Assembly (NCBI GenBank): GCA_963762425.1
Contig: CAVXKY010000004.1
Location: 434,001-498,000, forward strand
DNA length: 64,000 nt
From: REEB95 sp963762425
GTDB lineage: Bacteria > Pseudomonadota > Alphaproteobacteria > ATCC43930 > CGMCC-115725
Direction of reading: 5' to 3'
The first letter of the stretch is position 1. Each line of letters starts with the position of its first letter. Below are positions 18,426 through 26,129 of the stretch, piece by piece. The position numbers were made by a program, and so were the translations under genes. A model generated the notes under the pieces. The model was not told the origin of the DNA and made no database searches. It worked only from the letters and a program-made list of their open reading frames with translations.

Positions 18426-19052
18426 ATGAAGATTCATCTCAGCGGCGATTGGAGCGCCTGGATGGCGCAACACGGCGTCCATCTGGAGACCGTGGCCGGA
18501 ACCGTGCTGATCCTGCTGGCGGCGGGAATTGTCATTCTCATCCTTGGCCGGCTGCTGCGGCGCCTGCTGGTCGGGCTGCGGCCGCGTTTGCGCCTCCCTT
18601 ACGAGACCGTGCTGCTGATCAACCGCGGCGTCAGCGGCGTGCTGTGGCTGTGCACCTTCATGTTGGTGCTGGATTTCTGGGGCGTTGGTGTCGGGGGCCT
18701 ATGGACCTTCTTCGTCAGCGTCGCCACCATAGTCGGCGTGGGATTCCTCGCGGTCTGGACGATGATCAGCAACGTCACCGCGAGCTTCTTCATCACGCTG
18801 TGGCGGCCCTTCCGACTCGGCCAGAAGGTCGAGATTCTGCCCGAGGGCCTGGCGGGCCGCGTCATCGACCGCAACGCCATGTTCACGGTGTTGCGCGAGG
18901 GCAAGGGCCGCACGCTGCAAATCCCGAACAATCTGTTCTTCCAGAAAATTTTCCGGGTTACCAGCCCGGAAGAACAGTATCTGTTCGAATTCCTCGAGCC
19001 CGATCACCAACCCACGGCCGTGGACGAGCGCGCGGACGAGCGCGCCGCGTAG
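18426..19052 (+). CDS. short MscS-like mechanosensitive channel family protein
   Basis: 208 residues. Three hydrophobic segments (about residues 20-42, 65-88, 90-125), the third with the Gly/Ala-rich pore-like stretch IVGVGFLAVWTMISNVTASF, then the MscS beta-domain start WRPFRLGQKVEIL and LQIPNNLFFQKIF. It ends soon after, lacking the usual C-terminal alpha/beta portion of MscS (286 residues in E. coli). A role in osmotic adjustment would fit the neighbouring trehalose operon, but this is inference. Confidence 0.75.
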   Translation: MKIHLSGDWSAWMAQHGVHLETVAGTVLILLAAGIVILILGRLLRRLLVGLRPRLRLPYETVLLINRGVSGVLWLCTFMLVLDFWGVGVGGLWTFFVSVATIVGVGFLAVWTMISNVTASFFITLWRPFRLGQKVEILPEGLAGRVIDRNAMFTVLREGKGRTLQIPNNLFFQKIFRVTSPEEQYLFEFLEPDHQPTAVDERADERAA

Positions 19053-19206
19053 CAAGGCCGCCGCCGCGGCGCCACAATCGCCGCGAATTTGCCCCACAAT
19101 CATCCGCCGATCCGCCATCAACCCGGCCTTGACTGGCGGCTGAAAGGAGCGGGGCCGTGAACCGCCGCTTCCTGCCTGGACAGAGGAAACAGAAGGAGAC
19201 CGTACC

Positions 19207-19680
19207 ATGACGCGCAATCCCGTAATCCTTGCGGGCCTTTGCACGGCGCTGCTCGCGGCGCCCGCCTTCGCCCAAGACGCCGGTGTCCCGATTACCGCGC
19301 CGGCGAGTTCGATCGCTCAGCCCGCCGCACCGGCCAGGGCGGCGGCTGCGGCGCCGGTCAAGAAAATCGACGATGTCCGCGCCGGCAATCTGCAAGCCAA
19401 GCAAAAGGACCAGGAACTGGCGGCGCAGCAGAAGGCGGTCGCGGCGAAGCAGAAGGATCTCTTCGCGCAGCAGCGCAAGCTGGCGGCGCAGCAGAAAAAC
19501 CTCGCGACGCAGCAGCGCAAGCTGGCGGCGGAGCGGCAGCGGACCCGCATCGCCTCGGGCGCGGTTCCGGCCGGTTGCGGCAATTTCGCCGGTAGTCCGC
19601 GCGACGCCCAAAGCTGCCGGGCGCTGCGGCAACAGGTCATACTGAACCGCCTCGGCCCCTACGACCGGCCGGCCGGTTAA
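19207..19680 (+). CDS. secreted Gln/Lys/Ala-rich coiled-coil protein, unknown function
   Basis: 157 residues. Signal peptide of about 22 residues ending APAFA, then an Ala/Pro-rich linker, then a highly charged helical stretch (about residues 50-115) rich in KQK and AQQ that reads as a long coiled coil with a 14-residue internal repeat. The C-terminal 40 residues contain two Cys (GCGNF and QSCRAL), possibly a disulfide. AGAAGGAG lies before ATG 19207. No family recognised. Confidence 0.7.
   Translation: MTRNPVILAGLCTALLAAPAFAQDAGVPITAPASSIAQPAAPARAAAAAPVKKIDDVRAGNLQAKQKDQELAAQQKAVAAKQKDLFAQQRKLAAQQKNLATQQRKLAAERQRTRIASGAVPAGCGNFAGSPRDAQSCRALRQQVILNRLGPYDRPAG
19466..19530 (+). repeat. 42-bp-period tandem repeat inside the coiled-coil gene
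   Basis: An identical 23-nt block occurs at 19466-19488 and 19508-19530, 42 nt apart, encoding the AQQRKLAA / TQQRKLAA units of the coiled coil (14-residue period). Confidence 0.7.
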
Positions 19681-19730
19681 AGCGTGCCGTAACGGCGCCG
19701 CCGCACTCGCGGGATGGGGGGTCGACGAGA

Positions 19731-19755
19731 GTCCGCTTTGTCTTCTAAAGCGGAC
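19731..19755. repeat. REP-like hairpin, copy 1
   Basis: GTCCGCTTT (19731-19739) and AAAGCGGAC (19747-19755) form a perfect 9-bp stem with a 7-nt loop. The right arm continues into an ATTGTTCGA tail that recurs, with one change, at 21916-21923. This belongs to a small family of AAGCGGAC/GTCCGCTT palindromes around the IS element. The 373-bp stretch 19681-20053 holds only this hairpin, the split palindrome arm and the left IS end. Confidence 0.7.
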
Positions 19756-19776
19756 ATTGTTCGACGCGAGCGGCAC

Positions 19777-19784
19777 GTCCGCTT
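19777..19784. repeat. left arm of a REP-like palindrome apparently split by the IS
   Basis: GTCCGCTT here is the reverse complement of AAGCGGAC at 21172-21179 on the other side of the IS; with flanks the arms match at 10 of 11 positions. Removing the element would rejoin them as a hairpin with a short loop, as in the neighbouring REP copies. Confidence 0.5.
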
Positions 19785-19793
19785 CGTGCCATG

Positions 19794-19806
19794 TGTGGAC
19801 GGCTCC
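19794..19806. repeat. IS inverted repeat, left in window
   Basis: TGTGGACGGCTCC, perfect inverse of 21152-21164; lies downstream of the transposase gene. Confidence 0.75.
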
Positions 19807-20053
19807 GGGTTGGCAAGGGTTTTCTTCACGTATGCAGGGTTGGTCGGTGCAGCCATGTGTTCGGCCTGTATGCGCGGTTCACTTGACCGCTGGCCATAAT
19901 GCCCTCCGCGGATCAGGTCCCGGTCAGAAGCCCGCATTCGAGAATGCGCTGGCACGAGTGGGGTGTCCTGATCGCCGGATCGACCGGCTCTGCATTACGT
20001 GCTGTTCGCCCTCCCAACCTTCCCATCACGCCGGATTGCCGATGTGATCTCGT
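19807..20053 (-). ncRNA. candidate bridge-RNA region of the IS
   Basis: Non-coding stretch of 247 nt between the transposase stop and the 3' terminal repeat. IS110-family elements encode a structured bridge RNA in their longer non-coding end; in the IS1111 subgroup this end is 3' of the transposase, as here. I have not been able to fold it or define loops, so the boundaries are those of the non-coding interval. Confidence 0.3.
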
Positions 20054-21085
20054 TCACGCCGCCAGCGCGGCGGGTTCCTTGTAGCGCTCACCCCTGGCCA
20101 TCATCGCCCACGCCATTCTGGCGATCTTGTTCGCCAGTGCGATCGCGGCGACCTTGACCGGCCGCCGGGCCAGCAACGCCGTGAGCCAGGGCCGATGCTT
20201 GGTGCCGTGGATCTTGGCATAACGGATGACGGCGAGCGCGCCGGCCGTGAACAGGCTGCGCAGATAGCGATCGCCTTGTTTGCTGATACTGCCGAGTCGG
20301 TCCTTGCCCCCGCTCGAGTGCTGCTTGGGCACCAGCCCAATCCAGGCCGCGAACTGCCGGGCTGATCGGAAAGCCTTCGGATCAGCGACGCTGGCGACCA
20401 GGGCGGTGGCCAGCACCGGACCGACGCCGGGTATCTCATCGAGCCGTTTGCTGGTCTCGTTGGAGCGGTGCCAGGCCATGATCCGGCGGTCAAACTCCAG
20501 GATCTGGGCCTTCAGCATCCGCAGCTGGACACCGAGAGCGGCAAGACAGGCCCGCGCCACCTCGGGCAGCCGATCATCACTCGAATCGGCCACGACCTCG
20601 AGCAGTTCCTCGACGCCCTTGCGTCCAACCCGTGCGACGATCCCGAACTCGGCGAGATGGGCGCGAATCGCATTGATCACGCTGGTCTGCTGCCGGATGA
20701 AGAGATGGCGCGTGCGGTGGAGCATCAGGCAGCTCTGCTGCTCGGGTGTCTTGGTCGCCACGAACCGCATGTTGGTCCTGGTGACCGCCTCGCAGATGGC
20801 CTCGGCGTCGGCGGCATCGTTCTTCTGCCGCTTGACGTAGGGCTTCACGTAGGCCGGCGGCATCAGCCGCACGGTATGGCCGATCGCCGTGATCTCTCGC
20901 GACCAGTGATGCGACGATGCGCAGGCCTCAATACCCACGACACAGGGTGGCAGCTTCTGGAAGAACGCCAGGACGTGCCGGCGCTTCAGCTGGCGGCGGA
21001 TGACCACATTGCCTGCCGCGTCGATGCCATGGACCTGAAAAACCGACTTCGCAATATCGAGACCGACTGTGGTGACCGTTTCCAT
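20054..21085 (-). CDS. IS110-family transposase
   Basis: 343 residues. The N-terminal RuvC-like DEDD domain shows VGLDIAKSVFQVHG (Asp), VVGIEACASSHHW (Glu) and KNDAADAEAI (Asp/Asp). The C-terminal Transposase_20 domain has the helix-hairpin-helix IPGVGPVLATALVA and the conserved WIGLVPKQHSSGGKDRLG with the Ser region thought to attack DNA. Full length with no interruption, so it may be active. Catalyses recombination of the element guided by its own RNA, according to work on related IS110 members. Confidence 0.93.
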   Translation of the reverse strand: METVTTVGLDIAKSVFQVHGIDAAGNVVIRRQLKRRHVLAFFQKLPPCVVGIEACASSHHWSREITAIGHTVRLMPPAYVKPYVKRQKNDAADAEAICEAVTRTNMRFVATKTPEQQSCLMLHRTRHLFIRQQTSVINAIRAHLAEFGIVARVGRKGVEELLEVVADSSDDRLPEVARACLAALGVQLRMLKAQILEFDRRIMAWHRSNETSKRLDEIPGVGPVLATALVASVADPKAFRSARQFAAWIGLVPKQHSSGGKDRLGSISKQGDRYLRSLFTAGALAVIRYAKIHGTKHRPWLTALLARRPVKVAAIALANKIARMAWAMMARGERYKEPAALAA

Positions 21086-21151
21086 GCTTCACTCCCTCCA
21101 ACCGTGGCACCCCAGCGGTGACCACTGCAATGGCACTTACGTGCCGGTGGA

Positions 21152-21164
21152 GGAGCCGTCCACA
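21152..21164. repeat. IS inverted repeat, right in window
   Basis: GGAGCCGTCCACA, perfect inverse of 19794-19806; lies about 67 nt upstream of the transposase start. Confidence 0.75.
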
Positions 21165-21171
21165 GCATCAT

Positions 21172-21179
21172 AAGCGGAC
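21172..21179. repeat. right arm of the REP-like palindrome split by the IS
   Basis: AAGCGGAC pairs with 19777-19784 across the IS. It is followed by ATGCTTCGA, like the tail of the other REP copies. Confidence 0.5.
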
Positions 21180-21283
21180 ATGCTTCGAGATAATATTATA
21201 TTGTGGAACCATTGCCGGATCGGTCGGCAAGCGTCATGGTCGTTTCAAAGTAATAGTCAGAGGCATTACTGAGGGGGAACTTT

Positions 21284-21812
21284 ATGGAAAACGCATATGA
21301 GCTTGGGGTGTGGCAAAGCCTCTATGTCATGCTGGGCACGTCCTCGGCCGCGCTCATCGGGCTGTTGTTCGTCGTCACCTCGCTGCATCTCGAGGAGATC
21401 ATGAACAACCCGGTCTTCCGTAACCGGGCGCACAATATCACGCTTCACCTTCTGACGACGCTGGTCGAAGCGGCGCTGATTCTCGCGCCGCAGCCGATGG
21501 CCGCCCTCGGCGTCGAGTTGATCGCCATCAATCTGTTCGGGCTGCGGCTTCCGCTCGGCTTTACCTACAGGGCCTTCTACAAGGACAAGAAAATGGGTAA
21601 GAGCGGGGGCTTCTCGATCTATCGCGCGATAACATATGTCGCGAATTATCTCCTTGGTATCGCCGGAGGGGCGGCCCTGATCGAACACGCGAATTGGGGC
21701 CTGTATCCTAGTAACCGCTGCCTACGTCACGTTTCTGGTTTCCGGTATATTGAATGCCTGGGCGATCATGCTGGGGGTCGGACTAACGGAAAAGAGGAAG
21801 AGAGCAAAGTGA
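21284..21812 (+). CDS. small membrane protein of unknown function, apparent +1 frameshift
   Basis: Begins with ATG 21284 after GAGGGGGA. Four hydrophobic segments can be read: residues ~15-32, ~55-85, ~108-126 and, only after removing one base near 21703-21710, a fourth (TAAYVTFLVSGILNAW) ending in a basic tail and a stop at 21812. As written, the frame instead runs into a hydrophilic non-membrane tail to 21835. Corrected length 175 residues. No family recognised. It lies between the IS and mdh. Confidence 0.6.
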
Positions 21813-21845
21813 GACGCCACCATCGCGATCAATGAGGGCACTACT

Positions 21846-21867
21846 TCCGCTTTGTTCCAAAAGCGGA
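21846..21867. repeat. REP-like hairpin, copy 2
   Basis: TCCGCTTT (21846-21853) and AAAGCGGA (21860-21867) form an 8-bp stem with a 6-nt loop, same arms as copy 1. Confidence 0.65.
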
Positions 21868-21888
21868 CATGGCGGCATGCCATTGGCA

Positions 21889-21915
21889 TGTCCGTTTTGC
21901 CCCCAAAAGCGGACA
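21889..21915. repeat. REP-like hairpin, copy 3
   Basis: TGTCCGTTTT (21889-21898) and AAAAGCGGACA (21905-21915) pair with one missing base in the left arm. Followed by TTGTTTGA as in copy 1. Confidence 0.6.
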
Positions 21916-22052
21916 TTGTTTGATGTGCATGATGGGTCCGGTTCGGGTGGAACCGAGACTCATTCTCATCTCGCCAAGGCTTGTAGGCGGCGCGGAATCG
22001 CGCTAAGACGCGCGCGCAATATCCCGGACAAATTCCAGACAAGAGGTTCCGA

Positions 22053-23018
22053 ATGGCACGCAAGAAAATCGCCCTGGTGGGGGCCGGCCAAGTCGGCGGC
22101 ACGCTCGCGCTGCTCGCAGGCTTGAAGCAATTGGGCGATATCGTGATGTGCGATGTCGTCGAGGGCGTGCCGCAGGGCAAGGCGCTCGACCTGGCCGAGG
22201 CGGCGCCGGTCGAGGGGTTCGACGCCCGTTACACCGGCAGCAACGATTACGCCGCGATATCGGGAGCCGACGTGGTGATCGTCACCGCCGGCGTGCCGCG
22301 CAAGCCGGGCATGAGCCGCGACGATTTGATTGGCATCAACGCCAAGGTGATGGCGCAGGTGGGCGCGGCGATCAAGGCCAACGCCCCCAACGCCTTCGTC
22401 ATCTGCATCACCAATCCCTTGGACGTGATGGTGTGGGTGCTGCGCGAGGCCTGCGGCCTGCCGCAAGCCCGCGTCGTCGGCATGGCCGGCGTGCTCGACA
22501 GCGCGCGTTTCCGCTATTTCCTCGCCGAGGAACTCAAGGTCTCGGTCGAGGACGTCACCGCCTTCGTGCTCGGCGGCCACGGCGACAGCATGGTGCCGCT
22601 CACCCGCTATTCGGCCGTGGCCGGGATTCCGCTGCCCGACCTGGTGAAGATGGGCTGGACCACCCAGGAGCGGCTCGACAAGATCGTGCAGCGCACCCGC
22701 GACGGCGGCGTCGAGATCGTCAACCTGCTCAAGACCGGCTCGGCCTTCTACGCGCCCGCCTCGGCGGCGATCGCCATGGCGGAAGCGTTCCTGCGCGACA
22801 AGAAGCGCGTGCTGCCCTGCGCCGCCTGGCTCACCGGCCAATACGGCGTCAAGGACCTCTATGTCGGCGTGCCGGCGGTGATCGGCGAAAAGGGCGTCGA
22901 GCGCGTGGTCGAGATCGCGCTTGATCCCGGCGAGAAAGCCGCCTTCGACAAATCGGTCGTGGCGGTGCGCGGGCTGCTCGAAGCCACCCGCAAACTCCTG
23001 GCCGGGGCCAAGGCCTAA
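22053..23018 (+). CDS. mdh: malate dehydrogenase
   Basis: 321 residues, LDH-like MDH type. NAD-binding IALVGAGQVGGTLA, substrate-binding VTAGVPRKPGMSRDD, catalytic LGGHGDSMVPL with the proton-relay His. Interconverts malate and oxaloacetate in the TCA cycle. An AAGAGGTT ribosome-binding region precedes ATG 22053. In many alphaproteobacteria mdh is followed directly by sucCD; here it is followed by 243 bp with a terminator and then sucA. Confidence 0.96.
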   Translation: MARKKIALVGAGQVGGTLALLAGLKQLGDIVMCDVVEGVPQGKALDLAEAAPVEGFDARYTGSNDYAAISGADVVIVTAGVPRKPGMSRDDLIGINAKVMAQVGAAIKANAPNAFVICITNPLDVMVWVLREACGLPQARVVGMAGVLDSARFRYFLAEELKVSVEDVTAFVLGGHGDSMVPLTRYSAVAGIPLPDLVKMGWTTQERLDKIVQRTRDGGVEIVNLLKTGSAFYAPASAAIAMAEAFLRDKKRVLPCAAWLTGQYGVKDLYVGVPAVIGEKGVERVVEIALDPGEKAAFDKSVVAVRGLLEATRKLLAGAKA

Positions 23019-23198
23019 ACCTAGACCGGGGTCTTACTCGGGATTCCTCGCGCCTCGGGATTCCTCGGCCAGGAAGGCCTAACCGGCCGCTTCTTGCACG
23101 GCTTTTGCATGGCTGGAACCGGATGGCAGCCATGACGCAATCCAGGCCTAGCTTTAAGCCGATTCGCGCCCAATCTATAGGACAGACCCATGCCCTAT

Positions 23199-23224
23199 GG
23201 GACGGATTCACGTCCCGTTTTTTT
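23199..23224 (+). terminator. rho-independent terminator between mdh and sucA
   Basis: GGGACG (23199-23204), loop GATTCA, CGTCCC (23211-23216), then GTTTTTTT. The 6-bp stem plus U-tract sits 38 nt before the sucA start, so it could terminate mdh transcripts or act as an attenuator in the sucA leader. Confidence 0.7.
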
Positions 23225-23261
23225 CTTAGCATTCCTTAAATCATGGGCCGAGAAAACCGCC

Positions 23262-26111
23262 ATGCCGCGCCGCGATAAAAACACCTTCCTCACCGGCCAG
23301 AACGCCGCCTTCATCGCCGAGCTTTACGCCCGCTATCTCGACGACCCGCAATCGGTCGATGCGAGTTGGCGGGGATTCTTCGCCGAGCTGGGCGAGGAGC
23401 CCAAGGCTTTTCTCCGCGAAATGGAAGGACCCGCCTGGGGCGACAAGCGCGGCCAGATCATCGATCAAGGCAATGGCGCCGCGGCCAACGGCCACGCGGC
23501 GCTAGCCGAACTGCCGCAGGATGTGCGCCAGGCGACGCTCGATTCCATCCGCGCCATGGCGCTGATCCGCGCCTATCGCGTGCGCGGTCATCTGATCGCC
23601 GATCTCGATCCCTTGGGGATCGAGCGGCGCACATCCCATCCCGATCTCGATCCCGCGACCTACGGTTTCACCGAAGCCGATTACGACCGATCGATCTTCG
23701 TCAACGACACGCTGGGCTTCGCGACGGCGACGCTCAAGGAGCTTCTCGGCGCGCTCAAGGCAACCTATTGCGGCCATGTCGGCATCGAATACATGCACAT
23801 CCAGGAACTCGAGCAACGCCAATGGATTCAGGCGCGCATCGAGGTGCCGCGCAACCAGACCGAATTCACCGAACGCGGCAAGCGCGCCATCCTGGAGCGC
23901 CTGACCGCGGCCGAGCTGCTCGAGCGTTTCCTGGACAAACGCTACACCGGCACCAAACGCTTCGGCCTCGAAGGCGGCGAATCGCTGATTCCGGCGCTGG
24001 AGCAGGTCTTGAAGCGCGGCAGCCAGCTCGGCATGAAGGAGCTGGTGATCGGCATGCCGCATCGCGGCCGCCTCAACGTGTTCACCAACATGATGGGCAA
24101 GCCGTTCAGGGCGCTGTTCTCCGAATTCCAGGGCAACGCCGCCAATCCCGAGGACGTGCAGGGATCGGGCGACGTGAAATACCATCTCGGGACCTCGTCC
24201 GATCGCGACTTCGACGGCGCCGTGGTGCATATGTCGCTCACCGCCAATCCGTCGCATTTGGAGGCGGTCGATCCCGTGGCGCTCGGCAAGGTGCGCGCCA
24301 AGCAACATCAGCGCGGCGACTTCGAGCACGACCAGGTGGTCGGATTGCTGATGCATGGCGACGCCGCCTTCGCCGGCCAGGGTCTGGTGGCCGAGACGCT
24401 CGAGCTTTCCGAACTCAAGGGTTACCGCACCGGCGGCACCATCCATTTCGTCGTGAACAACCAGATCGGGTTCACGACGAATCCGGCCCATGCCCGCTCC
24501 AGCCCTTATCCTTCCGATGTCGCCAAGGGCATGCAGGCGCCGATCTTCCACGTGAACGGCGACGATCCCGAGGCGGTGGTGCATGTCGCGCGCATCGCCA
24601 CCGAATTCCGCCACCGCTTCAAGAAGGACGCGGTGGTCGACATTTTTTGCTACCGCCGCCACGGCCACAACGAGACCGACGAACCGGCCTTCACCCAGCC
24701 GCTGATGTACAAGGCGATCGCTTCGCATCCGACGACGCGCGAACTCTATGCCCGGCGTCTTGCCGCCGAGGGCCTGGTCAGCGCCGAGGAGTCCGGGAAG
24801 ATCGCGCAGGATTTCCTGAAGCGGCTCGAGGATGAATTCAAGGCGGCCAAGACCTACCACCCCAACAAGGCCGATTGGCTCGAAGGCGTGTGGAAGGGAC
24901 TTTCCGTCGCCTCGGGCGAGGATCGGCGCGGCGCCACCGCGGTGGCATTGCCGCTGTTGAAAGAGGTGGGTGCGGCGCTGACCCGCGCGCCCGAGGGCTT
25001 CAACGTCAATCGCAAGATCGTCCGGCAGCTGGAAGCCAAGCGCGCGGCCATCGAAAAGGGCGAAGGCATCGACTGGGCGACGGCCGAGGCGCTGGCCTTC
25101 GGCACACTCCTGACCGAGGGGTCTTGCGTGCGTCTCTCGGGCCAGGATTCCGGCCGCGGCACCTTCTCGCAGCGCCACGCCGCGCTGTTCGACCAGGAGA
25201 CCGGGAAACGTTATGTCCCCTTGAACCACATCCGCGACGGCCAGAAGCATTTCGAGGTGATCGACAGCCCTCTGTCCGAGGCCGCGGTGCTGGGATTCGA
25301 ATACGGCTACAGCCTGGCCGATCCGCGCACGCTCGTCTTGTGGGAGGCGCAGTTCGGCGATTTCGCCAACGGCGCCCAAGTCATCATCGACCAGTTCATC
25401 GCCGCGGGCGAAGCCAAGTGGCTACGCATGTCGGGCCTGGTGCTGTTGCTGCCGCACGGCCACGAGGGCCAGGGGCCGGAGCATTCCTCGGCGCGGCTCG
25501 AACGGTTCCTCCAGCTCTGCGGCGAGGACAATCTCCAAATCTGCAACCTGACCTCGGCGGCGAATTATTTCCATGCGCTGCGCCGCCAGGTGCGGCGTGA
25601 TTTCCGCAAACCGCTGGTGATCATGACTCCCAAGTCGCTCTTGAGGAGTCCCGAGGTCGCGTCGTCCCTGGCCGAGATGGGGCCTGGAACATCCTTCCAT
25701 CGCCTCATCGGCGAAGTGGACAAGCTCGACGACGCCAAAATCCGCCGCGTGCTCCTGTGCAGCGGCAAGGTCTACTTCGACCTGCTGCATGCGCGGCGCG
25801 CGCGGAAAATCGACGACATCGCCATCCTGCGCATCGAGCAGCTCTATCCTTTCCCGGCCAAGACCTTCGCCGAGCAAGCCTTGCGCTACAAGAACGCCGA
25901 GTTCGTCTGGGTGCAGGAGGAGCCGGAGAACATGGGCGCATGGTCCTTCGTCGATCGCCGCCTGGAACAGGCGCTGGGCGCGCTCGATCTCAAGGCCAAG
26001 CGTGCGCGTTATGTCGGCCGCGTCGAGGCGGCGGCCACCGCCACCGGCCTGGCCAAGCGCCATGCCGTGGAACAGGCGCGGCTGGTGGACGAAGCCCTGG
26101 CTTCGGCTTAA
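23262..26111 (+). CDS. sucA: 2-oxoglutarate dehydrogenase E1 component
   Basis: 949 residues. Thiamine-diphosphate E1 of the 2-oxoglutarate dehydrogenase complex. N-terminal NAAFIAELYARYLDDP is the E2-binding segment; SHLEAVDPVALG, HGDAAFAGQGLVAET, the TPP motif VNGDDPEAV...VDIFCYRRHGHNE, and the C-terminal QEEPENMGAW are all present. ATG 23262 is chosen; an in-frame ATG at 23190 would place the terminator hairpin inside the coding region. First gene of sucA-sucB-lpd. Confidence 0.96.
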   Translation: MPRRDKNTFLTGQNAAFIAELYARYLDDPQSVDASWRGFFAELGEEPKAFLREMEGPAWGDKRGQIIDQGNGAAANGHAALAELPQDVRQATLDSIRAMALIRAYRVRGHLIADLDPLGIERRTSHPDLDPATYGFTEADYDRSIFVNDTLGFATATLKELLGALKATYCGHVGIEYMHIQELEQRQWIQARIEVPRNQTEFTERGKRAILERLTAAELLERFLDKRYTGTKRFGLEGGESLIPALEQVLKRGSQLGMKELVIGMPHRGRLNVFTNMMGKPFRALFSEFQGNAANPEDVQGSGDVKYHLGTSSDRDFDGAVVHMSLTANPSHLEAVDPVALGKVRAKQHQRGDFEHDQVVGLLMHGDAAFAGQGLVAETLELSELKGYRTGGTIHFVVNNQIGFTTNPAHARSSPYPSDVAKGMQAPIFHVNGDDPEAVVHVARIATEFRHRFKKDAVVDIFCYRRHGHNETDEPAFTQPLMYKAIASHPTTRELYARRLAAEGLVSAEESGKIAQDFLKRLEDEFKAAKTYHPNKADWLEGVWKGLSVASGEDRRGATAVALPLLKEVGAALTRAPEGFNVNRKIVRQLEAKRAAIEKGEGIDWATAEALAFGTLLTEGSCVRLSGQDSGRGTFSQRHAALFDQETGKRYVPLNHIRDGQKHFEVIDSPLSEAAVLGFEYGYSLADPRTLVLWEAQFGDFANGAQVIIDQFIAAGEAKWLRMSGLVLLLPHGHEGQGPEHSSARLERFLQLCGEDNLQICNLTSAANYFHALRRQVRRDFRKPLVIMTPKSLLRSPEVASSLAEMGPGTSFHRLIGEVDKLDDAKIRRVLLCSGKVYFDLLHARRARKIDDIAILRIEQLYPFPAKTFAEQALRYKNAEFVWVQEEPENMGAWSFVDRRLEQALGALDLKAKRARYVGRVEAAATATGLAKRHAVEQARLVDEALASA

Positions 26112-26129
26112 ACAGGGGCGGGAAGGACC

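Larger units (their letters stand above)
19794..21164 (-). mobile_element. IS110-family insertion sequence, IS1111-like
   Basis: About 1.37 kb containing one transposase on the minus strand. A perfect 13-bp inverted repeat marks the ends: TGTGGACGGCTCC at 19794-19806 and its complement at 21152-21164. True ends may lie a few bases outside, because subterminal repeats are typical of the IS1111 subgroup. No target-site duplication is visible, as expected for IS110. The long non-coding end (about 250 nt) is 3' of the transposase and the short end (about 70 nt) is 5'. Confidence 0.8.

Noticed and set aside
23190..23262. Upstream ATG at 23190 as the sucA start
   Set aside because: It would put the intrinsic terminator hairpin into coding sequence, and the added residues do not resemble any SucA N-terminus.
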